NCBI GenBank assembly: GCA_963807005.1
Contig: CAWDZK010000005.1
Coordinates: 124,001-188,000 of the forward strand
Length of the DNA stretch: 64,000 nucleotides
Origin: CAWDZK01 sp963807005
GTDB taxonomy: Bacteria > Actinomycetota > Actinomycetes > JACCUZ01
Reading direction: 5' to 3'
Shown here: piece by piece, positions 8,702-17,100 of the stretch
Numbering within the stretch: position 1 is the stretch's first letter
Layout: each line of letters begins with the position of its first letter
Notes under the pieces: generated by a model
What the model saw: the letters and a program-made list of their open reading frames with translations, nothing else
What the model was told of the DNA's origin: nothing
The model's database searches: none
Program-made: the position numbers and the translations under genes

Positions 8702-9424
8702 GTGCGCAGCTCCCTCTTCTCCCAGGAGTACCTCGAGGCCACCACCGCCGACGGGTTCGGGCTGCAGAACTCCAAGATGCTCAAGGTGACCCTCGCCGGC
8801 GGCACGATCCTGGCGCGGCAGGGCTCGATGGTCGCCTTCCAGGGGGAGGTCTCCTTCGACTACCAGTCGGCCGGCGGCATCGGGAAGATGCTGAAGAAGG
8901 CGGTCACCGGCGAGGGACTGGACCTCATGCGGGTGACCGGCACCGGAGACGTCTTCTTCGCCGACCTCGCGGCCGACGTGCACGTGATCGAGCTGGACGG
9001 CACCGACGGGATCTCGGTCAACGGCGCCAGCGTGCTGGCCTTCGAGTCGACCCTGCAGTGGGACATCAAGATGATCGGCAACGCCGGGATGATCGGTGGT
9101 GGGCTGTTCAACACCTACGTCACCGGCACCGGCCGGATCGCGATCACCACGCGGGGGACGCCGGTCGTGCTCACCGTCGATGCGCCGACCTTCGTCGACA
9201 CCGATGCCGTGGTCGCCTGGTCCGCGTCGCTGCAGACCTCGCTGCGCTCCAGCGGCTTCAAGCCGATGTCGCTGGTCCGCGGCTCCGGGGAGGCGTTCCA
9301 GCTCGGTTTCGCCGGCCAGGGCTTCGTCGTGGTGCAGCCCAGCGAGAACCCGGTGCGCGGTGGTGGTGGCGGCCAGCAAGGCGGGGGCGGCATCGGCGGG
9401 ATGCTGGGCAAGCTCGGGGGCTGA
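8702..9424 (+). CDS. AIM24-family protein
   Basis: A 240-residue protein of the AIM24 (TIGR00266-like) family, a beta-rich fold related to the tryptophan RNA-binding attenuator-like superfamily. Recognisable parts are the repeated short beta strands, the glycine-rich GNAGMIGGGLFNTYVTGTG segment and the long central VTGTGDVFFADLAADVHVIEL strand region. The C-terminus is a Gly/Gln-rich tail ending GGMLGKLGG. Bacterial roles are poorly known. GTG at 8702 is chosen because gagggg lies just upstream and a longer frame from 8639 adds unlike sequence. A PAP2 gene starts one base after its stop. Confidence 0.82.
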   Translation: MRSSLFSQEYLEATTADGFGLQNSKMLKVTLAGGTILARQGSMVAFQGEVSFDYQSAGGIGKMLKKAVTGEGLDLMRVTGTGDVFFADLAADVHVIELDGTDGISVNGASVLAFESTLQWDIKMIGNAGMIGGGLFNTYVTGTGRIAITTRGTPVVLTVDAPTFVDTDAVVAWSASLQTSLRSSGFKPMSLVRGSGEAFQLGFAGQGFVVVQPSENPVRGGGGGQQGGGGIGGMLGKLGG

Positions 9425-9425
9425 G

Positions 9426-10256
9426 GTGGCGGCGCGCTTGTGGCGGCGCCGATCGGGGTACGGACGCGGCGTGCGCAGCGCCCTGTACCGGTCCGTCGAG
9501 GACCGCAAGCCCGCCGAGGAGCCTCGCCGCGGGCTGGCCGCCCGCCTGGCGCTCGGCGGAGGGGTCGCCGTGCTGGTCTCGGTCCCGATGGTCCTGCTGC
9601 TGCTGCTCGTCGAGTCGTCCTGGCAGCCGCTGGAGGACCTGGACCGGTCCACGGCCGACGCGCTCAACACGCTCGCCCGCAGTGAGGGCTGGCTCGTCCG
9701 GGCGCTGGACGTCGTCGCCGTGGTGCTGGCGCCGTGGACGTTCCGCGTGGTCGTGCTCGGCGTGGCCGTGTGGCTCTGGCGCCGCGAGGCGCGGCGGCTG
9801 GCCGCCTGGGCCGTGGTCACGATGGCGATCGGCGGCGGGCTCGGCGTCGTCCTCAAGCTGGTCGTGGCGCGGGCCCGCCCCGAGCTCCCCGAGCCGGTGG
9901 CACAGGCCAGTGGCTACAGCTTCCCGAGCGGCCATGCACTCAACTCCATGCTCGGCGTCGGAGTCCTGATCCTGGTGTTCCTGCCGGTGCTGACCCGGGC
10001 CGGACGCACGCTGGCCGCCGCCGCCGGGGCGGCGGTCGTCCTGCTGGTGGGATTCGACCGGACAGGTCTGGGCGTGCACTTCGTCAGCGACGTCCTCGCC
10101 GGCTGGGTCGTGGCACTGGCCGTGCTCGCGGGGACGGCCACCGGGTTCGAGGTCTGGCGGCGCGAGCAAGGCCGGCGGCCGTCCACCGTCGCCGAGGGCC
10201 TCGAGCCGGAGGCCGCTCCAGAGATGACGGAGCGGCCGAGCCCACCACAGCGCTGA
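9426..10256 (+). CDS. PAP2-family membrane phosphatase
   Basis: 276 residues from GTG 9426; GTG 9471 is an alternative start. The three phosphatidic acid phosphatase motifs are present: KLVVARARP (KX6RP), PSGHA, and DRTGLGVHFVSD (RX5HX3D). About six membrane helices surround them. Such enzymes remove phosphate from lipid phosphates such as undecaprenyl pyrophosphate or phosphatidic acid on the outer side of the membrane. It is followed 60 bp later by a second PAP2 gene and then a lipid-kinase-like gene, so a lipid-phosphate theme links these three. The charged C-terminal tail is probably cytoplasmic. Confidence 0.87.
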   Translation: MAARLWRRRSGYGRGVRSALYRSVEDRKPAEEPRRGLAARLALGGGVAVLVSVPMVLLLLLVESSWQPLEDLDRSTADALNTLARSEGWLVRALDVVAVVLAPWTFRVVVLGVAVWLWRREARRLAAWAVVTMAIGGGLGVVLKLVVARARPELPEPVAQASGYSFPSGHALNSMLGVGVLILVFLPVLTRAGRTLAAAAGAAVVLLVGFDRTGLGVHFVSDVLAGWVVALAVLAGTATGFEVWRREQGRRPSTVAEGLEPEAAPEMTERPSPPQR

Positions 10257-10316
10257 CGCCTGCGACCCTGCCCCCGCCGACACCTCGTCGGTGCCGAGAA
10301 AGCGAGACTCCCTGCC

Positions 10317-11039
10317 ATGACGGCACGCATCGCCCGCACCGCCGGGATCGTCGCGGTCCTGCTTGCCCTCGACTACCTGCTGATTCTCGGCATCGGCCTG
10401 CTGCTCACCAGGACCTTCAAGGGCGCGTCCTGGCTGACCGTCGAGAACGACATCAACACCGACCTCGCGCAGAACCGCGACAAGGCCTGGAACGACGCCA
10501 GCTACATCGGCTCCGGGCTCGGCAACACCGGCGCGATCGTCGGCGCCCTCCTCCTGGTGAGCATCGCCCTGGTCGTCGCGATGAGGAGATGGCGCCCGTC
10601 GATGTTCCTTGTCGTGGCCGTCGCCGGACAGGCGCTCGTCTTCCTCCTCGTGCAGTTCGCCGTGAAGCGACCGAGGCCCGATGTGAAACGGCTGGACAGC
10701 GGCATCCCCACGTCGAGCTTCCCCAGCGGCCACACCGGCGCCGCGACCGCGCTGTTCGTCGGCAGCGCCCTGCTCATCGCGTGGTACGTCCGAAAGCGCT
10801 GGCTGCGCACCCTGGCGGTCGCACTGCTCCTCGCCGTGCCGCTCGTGGTCGCAGCCTCCCGGCTGTACCGCGGCGCCCACCACCTCACCGACGTCCTGGC
10901 CGCCTACGTCAACGGCGGGCTGACGATCGCGATCGCCGCCGGGCTGATCCTCGGGCGGGGCCCGCTCGGCCGGCTGTGCCAGCTGGACGGTGAGTCGTCG
11001 GACCCTCAGGTGGCCCCTGCGACAGCGGGGGCGAGGTGA
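10317..11039 (+). CDS. Second PAP2-family membrane phosphatase
   Basis: 240 residues with an N-terminal helix, then the motifs VKRPRPDVKRLD (motif 1), FPSGHTGAA (motif 2) and SRLYRGAHHLTDVLA (motif 3, SRX5HX3D). It is only loosely similar to the preceding PAP2 protein, so it is not a recent duplicate. The likely activity is dephosphorylation of an isoprenoid or phosphatidyl lipid phosphate. Its stop overlaps the GTG of the diacylglycerol-kinase-like gene (GTGA), so the two are translationally coupled and may act in opposite directions on the same lipid pool. ATG at 10317 is the only sensible start. Confidence 0.87.
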   Translation: MTARIARTAGIVAVLLALDYLLILGIGLLLTRTFKGASWLTVENDINTDLAQNRDKAWNDASYIGSGLGNTGAIVGALLLVSIALVVAMRRWRPSMFLVVAVAGQALVFLLVQFAVKRPRPDVKRLDSGIPTSSFPSGHTGAATALFVGSALLIAWYVRKRWLRTLAVALLLAVPLVVAASRLYRGAHHLTDVLAAYVNGGLTIAIAAGLILGRGPLGRLCQLDGESSDPQVAPATAGAR

Positions 11040-11917
11040 GGCGCGCCGCGGTCGTCTTCAACCCCCTCAAGGTCCCCGACCTGGACGCGCTCCAGGACCG
11101 CGTCGAGGCGTTCATGGCCGGCCACGGCTGGGAACCGCCGCTGTGGCTCGAGACCAGCAAGGACGACCCCGGCATCGGCATGTGCCGCCGCGCCGTGGAC
11201 GAGGGCTGCGACGTGGTGTTCGTCGCCGGCGGTGACGGCACGGTCATGGCGGCCGCGACGGCGATGGCGTCGACCGGGGTGCCCATGGCGATCCTGCCTG
11301 CCGGCACCGGGAACCTGCTGGCCCGCAACCTCGACCTGCCCCTGAACGACGAGGAGGAGTCGCTGCGGATCGGGCTCGAGGGCCGCAACCGGCCGATCGA
11401 CGTCGCCGGGGTCGCCGACCGCAAGTTCGTGGTGATGGCGGGCCTGGGCTTCGACGCGGCGATCATGCAGGACGCGCCCGAGGGGCTGAAGAAGGCGGTC
11501 GGGTGGCCGGCGTACGTCGTCTCGGCGGGCAAGCACCTGCGCGGCCGTGGCATCCGGGTGACCGTGACCGTGGACGACGGCACGCCCCTGCACCGCCGGG
11601 TGCGCACCGTGGTCGTCGGGAACGTCGGCAAGCTCCAGGGCAACATCCCGCTGCTGCCGGACGCCGTGCCGGACGACGGGGTCCTGGACGTGGTGCTGAT
11701 CGCGATCCGCAATCCGCTGGACTGGCTGCTGGTGACCGGCCGGGTGATGCGGCGGGCCGACGTGCCGGACCGGCGGCTCGAACGGTTCACCGGCAAGCAC
11801 GTGGTCGTCGAGGCCAGCCACACCCAGCCCCGGCAGCTCGACGGGGACGTGATCGAGCCCGGAAAGGTCCTCGACATCCGGGTCGAGCCCGGCGCGCTGC
11901 TGGTGCGGGTGCCGTAG
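11036..11917 (+). CDS. Diacylglycerol kinase catalytic-domain lipid kinase
   Basis: 293 residues. The ATP-binding signature GGDGT is at residues 65-69, followed by ILPAGTGNLLARNL near 86-99, which defines the DAGK/sphingosine kinase/YegS family. The C-terminal beta sandwich region includes a GFDAAI motif. The family phosphorylates diacylglycerol or related lipids. It overlaps the upstream PAP2 gene by four bases and is followed three bases after its stop by a YihY gene, so an operon is likely. Substrate specificity cannot be decided from sequence. Confidence 0.87.
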   Translation: MRRAAVVFNPLKVPDLDALQDRVEAFMAGHGWEPPLWLETSKDDPGIGMCRRAVDEGCDVVFVAGGDGTVMAAATAMASTGVPMAILPAGTGNLLARNLDLPLNDEEESLRIGLEGRNRPIDVAGVADRKFVVMAGLGFDAAIMQDAPEGLKKAVGWPAYVVSAGKHLRGRGIRVTVTVDDGTPLHRRVRTVVVGNVGKLQGNIPLLPDAVPDDGVLDVVLIAIRNPLDWLLVTGRVMRRADVPDRRLERFTGKHVVVEASHTQPRQLDGDVIEPGKVLDIRVEPGALLVRVP

Positions 11918-11920
11918 CCG

Positions 11921-12907
11921 ATGACCTCCGTGGCGCGGGTGCCGCAGACCCGGACGATGACCTTCGCCGACACGACGACGGACGACGCCCGCGAGGTCCT
12001 GCGGCACTACGGGCGGGTGCACCTGGTGCGGTCCGCCTTCGTCCGGTTCCGCTACGGAGACGGCTTCAGCCACTCGCGTGCCCTGGCGCTGCAGCTGGTC
12101 CTGTCGCTGATCCCGCTCGGCATCGCCTTCGTCGGGTTGTCCAGCACGGTCCACACCGAGCGGGTCGGCCGGGTCCTGCGCGAGGTGCTGCTGCGGATCA
12201 CCCCCGGCAGCACCGACGAGGTCGTCCGGACGACGTTGCAGCAGGGCCAGCAGCAGGCGGGGCGCGGCGGCCAGCTGGCCCTGTGGCTCGGGCTCGCGGT
12301 GGCGATGGCGGCGCTGACCACGTCGATGGGACAGATCGAGCGCGGCGCCAACCGCATCTACGGCATCCGTAGGGACCGCCCGGCCCTGCAGAAGTACGGC
12401 CGGGCCGTCCTGATGGCGTGCTCGGCCGGGCTGCTCTCGCTCGTCGGGTTCCTCATCGTCATCGCCGGCGGGACGGTCGGCCGGGTCCTCGCCCGCGAGT
12501 ACGGCTGGGACGACGTCGGCCTGCACGTGTGGCAGGCCCTGCGCTTCCCGGTGGGGATCCTGCTCGCCTTCGGCTCGTTCGCGATCATCGTCGAGCGGGC
12601 GCCGCGCCGGCGCCAGCCCGGCTGGTCCTGGGTCGGCATCGGTGCCGGCGTCGCGGTGGTGCTGTGGCTGGTGTTCACCTACGCGCTGTCGCTCTACGTC
12701 GCCGGCAGCGGGTCGTTCGGCTCGACGTACGGCCCGCTGACCGGCGTGATGGCGCTGCTGCTGTGGGCCTACCTCACCTCGATCGCGCTGTTCCTCGGCA
12801 TCGCGTTCGCCGCCCAGCTCGAGGCGGTGCGCGCCGGCGTCCGTGAGGCCGAGGCGGGCGACCCCGAGGCGGGCCGCGCGGATGCCGTCGAGGCCGGCGG
12901 CGCCTAG
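11921..12907 (+). CDS. YihY/BrkB-family inner membrane protein
   Basis: 328 residues with six hydrophobic helices and the family's pattern: SRALALQLVLSLIPLGIAF in helix 1, a helix near residue 130, and the YGPLTGVMALLLWAYLTS segment in the last third. The family was once misannotated as ribonuclease BN; its real role is unknown, with proposed links to transport or envelope function. ATG at 11921 is taken; an internal ATG at 11957 is possible. The C-terminus is a charged Glu/Ala-rich tail. Its TAG stop overlaps the opposite-strand pheA stop in CTAG. Confidence 0.85.
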   Translation: MTSVARVPQTRTMTFADTTTDDAREVLRHYGRVHLVRSAFVRFRYGDGFSHSRALALQLVLSLIPLGIAFVGLSSTVHTERVGRVLREVLLRITPGSTDEVVRTTLQQGQQQAGRGGQLALWLGLAVAMAALTTSMGQIERGANRIYGIRRDRPALQKYGRAVLMACSAGLLSLVGFLIVIAGGTVGRVLAREYGWDDVGLHVWQALRFPVGILLAFGSFAIIVERAPRRRQPGWSWVGIGAGVAVVLWLVFTYALSLYVAGSGSFGSTYGPLTGVMALLLWAYLTSIALFLGIAFAAQLEAVRAGVREAEAGDPEAGRADAVEAGGA

Positions 12908-13857
12908 ACCTTCCCGTTGCGGATCCGGCCGAGCCAGGCCGACGCGTCCCGGTAGAGGGCGTCCTTCTCCGCGGCGTCGCGCTCGGCAGCCTCGGCGGCA
13001 GGCCCGCGGTCGGCCCGCGGGTAGGACCCGAGGAACCGGACGTCCGGGCAGACCCGGCGAAGGCCGGAGAGCGCCTCGCCCAGGCGGGCGTCGTCGACGT
13101 GGCCCTCGCAGTCGATCGAGAAGCAGTAGCGGCCGAGCCGCTCCCCGGTGGGCCGCGACTCGATCCGGGTGAGGTTGACTCCGCGCACCGAGAGCTCGGT
13201 GAGGACCTCGAGCAGGGCGCCGGGATGGTCGTCGGAGATGAACGCGACCAGCGAGGTCTTGTCGTGGCCGGTAGGCAGCGGGGGCTCGCCCGGCCGGCTC
13301 ACCATGACGAACCGGGTCACGGCGTCGGGGTTGTCCTCGACGTCGCGCGCGAGCACCTCGAGGCGGTAGCGCTCGGCTGCGATCGGCGCCGCGATCGCGG
13401 CGTCGTGCGAGGCGCTGCCGTCGGCCAGGGAGGCCGCTGCGGCGGCGGTCGACAGCGCCGGTACGACGGTGGCGTCCGGCAGGGCGGTCGCCAGCCAGCG
13501 CCGGCACTGCGCGGCGGCGTGCGGATGGGTCGCGACCCGTCGTACGGCGTGCAGGCCGGTGCCTGGCCGGGCGAGCAGCGCGAACGACACCGGCAGCAGA
13601 ACCTCGCGGGTGACCATCAGCGGGTCGCCGACGGCCAGCTCGTCCAGCGTCGCGGAGACCGAACCCTCCACCGAGTTCTCGATCGGCACGAGGGCGTGGT
13701 CGGCCTCTCCCCGCCGGACCGCCTCGAGCGCCGCGGCGACGCTCACGTGCGGCTGGAGCTCCCCCTTGGCGGCGGCCGGGACCGTCCGCAGCGCGGCCTC
13801 GGCGAAGGTCCCCTCGGGACCGAGGTACGCATAGCGGGCGGGCGGCACTCCAGGCAT
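12904..13857 (-). CDS. pheA: Prephenate dehydratase
   Basis: 317 residues, monofunctional. It turns prephenate into phenylpyruvate for phenylalanine synthesis. The N-terminal YLGPEGTFAEAAL motif, VPIENSVEGSV (residues 58-67) and the catalytic TRF at 181-183 are all present. An ACT domain at about 200-275 carries ESRP at 233-236, the phenylalanine-binding site for feedback inhibition. The ATG at 13857 lies six bases after a minus-strand TAGGGT, suggesting a leaderless mRNA. There is no chorismate mutase domain, as usual in actinobacteria. Confidence 0.96.
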   Translation of the reverse strand: MPGVPPARYAYLGPEGTFAEAALRTVPAAAKGELQPHVSVAAALEAVRRGEADHALVPIENSVEGSVSATLDELAVGDPLMVTREVLLPVSFALLARPGTGLHAVRRVATHPHAAAQCRRWLATALPDATVVPALSTAAAAASLADGSASHDAAIAAPIAAERYRLEVLARDVEDNPDAVTRFVMVSRPGEPPLPTGHDKTSLVAFISDDHPGALLEVLTELSVRGVNLTRIESRPTGERLGRYCFSIDCEGHVDDARLGEALSGLRRVCPDVRFLGSYPRADRGPAAEAAERDAAEKDALYRDASAWLGRIRNGKV

Positions 13858-13863
13858 GCCGCG

Positions 13864-13869
13864 ACCCTA
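13864..13869 (-). promoter_or_regulatory. -10 element of pheA, leaderless type
   Basis: Minus-strand TAGGGT followed by six bases and ATG. The geometry is the same as at serS, larB and arcA in this window. Confidence 0.5.
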
Positions 13870-14120
13870 GTGCGGCGTCGCCTTCCCGAGCGTTGGACGC
13901 CTGCGCCCCGGACCCGGTCATACGCGGGTAATCCGCGTCCTCCGGGCGGCCAGCCAGGTCGCTCAGCCGTTCGGTCCGGCCTGACCGCCGATGCGCCGAT
14001 TTCTCGGCCCCGCCCTCAGGCGCGGTTCCGGCCGGGCCGATGTGGATCTTCGCGGCACGGCGCCGCGTGCACCGACCTGCCCCCTGGGGAACACCGGTGT
14101 GGGTGGTCGCAGGAGTGGTG

Positions 14121-17100
14121 ATGGGAAGCATGAACCGGGCACCGCTAGGACCGGGTCCGGCCACCGGGTTGCTGCGCCGGGTCCGGCCCCGCGCGGCCGC
14201 GCTGGCGACGGCGCTGGTCGTGGTGGCGGTGACCACGCTCTCCGGCGCCGGTGCGGCACAGGCCGCGATCACCACGCCGTTCGCCTCGGTGTTCTCGCAG
14301 AACACCACCGGCGACATCATGCTGCGCGGCAACACCCTGATGACCTGCCAGACCGCGGTCAGCGGGTGCACCGCCGCACGCAACACCGCCGGAGGCGGCG
14401 CCACCGCCAACGCCGCACTGGACGACAACGCCTACTGGATGGTCTACGTCGACGACGACAGCGACCCGAGCACCTTCAACTCGTCCTCGTCCACCGTCGA
14501 CATGCCGGTCAACGCCACCGTCCTGTACGCGGCGCTGGTCTGGGGTGGGCGACCGGCAGCCGGCGGGACCGTGGGCGGCACCGCCGGAACGGCCGCTCCC
14601 AGCCCCGCCGACACCGCCAAGGTGAAGCTCAAGGTGCCCGGTGGCGGCAGCTACACCGACCTCACCGCCAGCTGGACCGCGACCGACTCCGGCAACTACC
14701 AGGCATTCGCCGACGTCACCTCGCTGGTGTCGGCTGCCGGCAACGGCTCGTACAGCGTGGCGAACGTGCAGAGCGGTCAGGGCGGGGACTCGTACGCAGG
14801 GTGGGGCCTGGCGATCGCCTACCGGGACGTCGACGCCCCCGCGCGCAACCTCACCATCTTCCGCGGCTACGGGTCGGTTGCCAGCGGGCAGGCGTACGAC
14901 ATCCCGATCAGCGGGTTCTCCACCCCGCCGTCCGGTGCCGTGCGGACCACGCTCGGGGCGGTCTCCTGGGAGGGCGACCTCGGCAAGATCGGCGACCAGC
15001 TGCTGCTGGGCAACACCACCGGGACGCTCACCAACGTCAGCGACTCACTGCACGCCGCCACCAACGTCTTCGACTCGACGATCAGCGACAGGGGTGTCGA
15101 CTCCTCCACGCGCAGCCCCCGATACAAGAACCAGCTCGGGTTCGACCTGGCCACGTTCAACGTCGACGGGAAGCTCCCCAACGGGGCGTCCAGTGCCGTC
15201 ATCCGCGTGACCTCCACCAACGAGACGTACTACCCGGGCCTCCTCACGTTCGCCCACGAGCTCTACGCGCCGAACATCGACATGACCAAGACGGTCTCCG
15301 TGGTCAAGGCACCGGGCAACACCAACGCCGGCCTGGTCGAGCCGGGGGACCAGCTGCAGTACACCCTGACCGGGGTCAACGACGGGTACGACGACGCGAC
15401 CGCCACGGTCCTCACCGATGTGGTGCCGACGGGCACGACCTACGTCCCCGGCAGCATCACCTGGAACGGCGTCCCGAAGACCGACGCCACGGGTGACGAC
15501 GAGGCGAAGTACATCGGCGCCACCCGGACCCTGACCGTCCATCTCGGCACCGGCGCGAGCCCCTCGAGCGGCGGCAGCGTCGCGGTCGGGGCGTCCACCC
15601 AGGCGGTCACGTTCCGCGTCACCGTCGACGCGGTGACCGACCAGCGCCCGATCGCGAACACCGCCTCGGTGAGCTACTCCGGTGTCCTGTTCACCTCGTC
15701 GGTCAGCGGGGCCAGCTCCACCGCCACCGCGGTCGCCGTACAGCACCGCAGCGACCTGGCGGTCGTCAAGTCCCGCGACGCCGGCACGGTCCAGGTGGGT
15801 GCCGCGACGCCGGTCACCTACACCCTGGTCGTCACCAACCACGGTCCCTACGACGACCCCGGCGTCACCGTCACCGACACACTGCCCGCCGGTGCGGTCG
15901 TGAGCGGCGTTCCGACCAGCACGCAGGGCAGCTGCACCCAGCCGGCCGGCCAGGTCGTGTGCGACCTGGGAGCGCTGGCCAACGGCGCGACCGCGAACGT
16001 CACCCTCAAGGCGGTCCTGGACGGCTCGGCGGACCCGGCCACCAACGCGGCCACCGTCACCGGGACGAACTTCGACCCCGCCACGAGCGACAACACCTCC
16101 TCCGTGTCGACCGCGGTGAACCGCGCACCGGCCGCCGGCGACGACGCCCGCACGGCCAGCGGCGGCACCGTCACCTTCGACCCGAGGAGCAACGACGCGG
16201 ACCCGGACGGCGACCCGCTGACCGTGAGCGCACCCACCACGACGACGCCGACCCGCGGCTCGGTCGTGGTCAACGGGAACAACACCCTCACCTACACCGC
16301 GGCGACCGGCCAGGCCGGCACCGACACCTTCACCTACGCGGTGAGCGACGGCCGCGGCGGGTCGGCGACGGCCACCGTGACCGTGACGATCCCGAACACC
16401 CCGCCGGTCGCGGTGGGTGACTCCGGCACCGCCGCCCCGGGGTCTGCGCTGGCGGTCAGCGTGCTCGGCAACGACAGCGACGCGAACATCCCGACCACGA
16501 GCCAGTCCCTCGTCGTGAGCGGAGTGACCCAGCCGGCCGGCGGCGAGGGCACCGTCGCGACCGACGGCAGCACCGTGACGTTCACACCGGCGCCCACGTT
16601 CCGGAAGGGGACAGCCACCTTCACCTACACCGTCTCCGACGGAGCGGGAGGCACGGACACCGCGACCGTGACGGTCACGGTGCCCGACACCGCACCGGTC
16701 GCCGCCGACGACACCGCCACGACACCGTCCGGTACGGCGGTCGACGTCGACGTCCTCTCCAACGACCGCGACGACAACGGTGACCCGCTGACCATCACCG
16801 GCGTCGTCGGCGCGGCGCACGGGACGGCGAGCATCGTCGGGAGCGGGTCGTCCGCGCGGGTCCGGTACCAGCCGGCCGCCGGGTGGTTCGGCGCGGACAC
16901 CATGACCTACACGATCGGCGACGGGACCACGACGACGACCGCCCAGCTCACCGTCACCACCGGCAGCGCCGCCCCCGTCGCAGCCGACTTCAGCCGGACG
17001 GTTCCTGGCGGTACGGCCACCAGCATCGACGTGCTCGGCCACGTGACCGACGCGGACAGCCCCGGCAGCAGCCTCTCCGTCGTCGGCACGACCTCGCCGG

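Noticed and set aside
13858..14120. Riboswitch (for example cyclic di-AMP) upstream of the giant surface protein
   Set aside because: There is a small hairpin at 13922-13938 and GC-rich pairing potential, but I could not fit any riboswitch core to the sequence.
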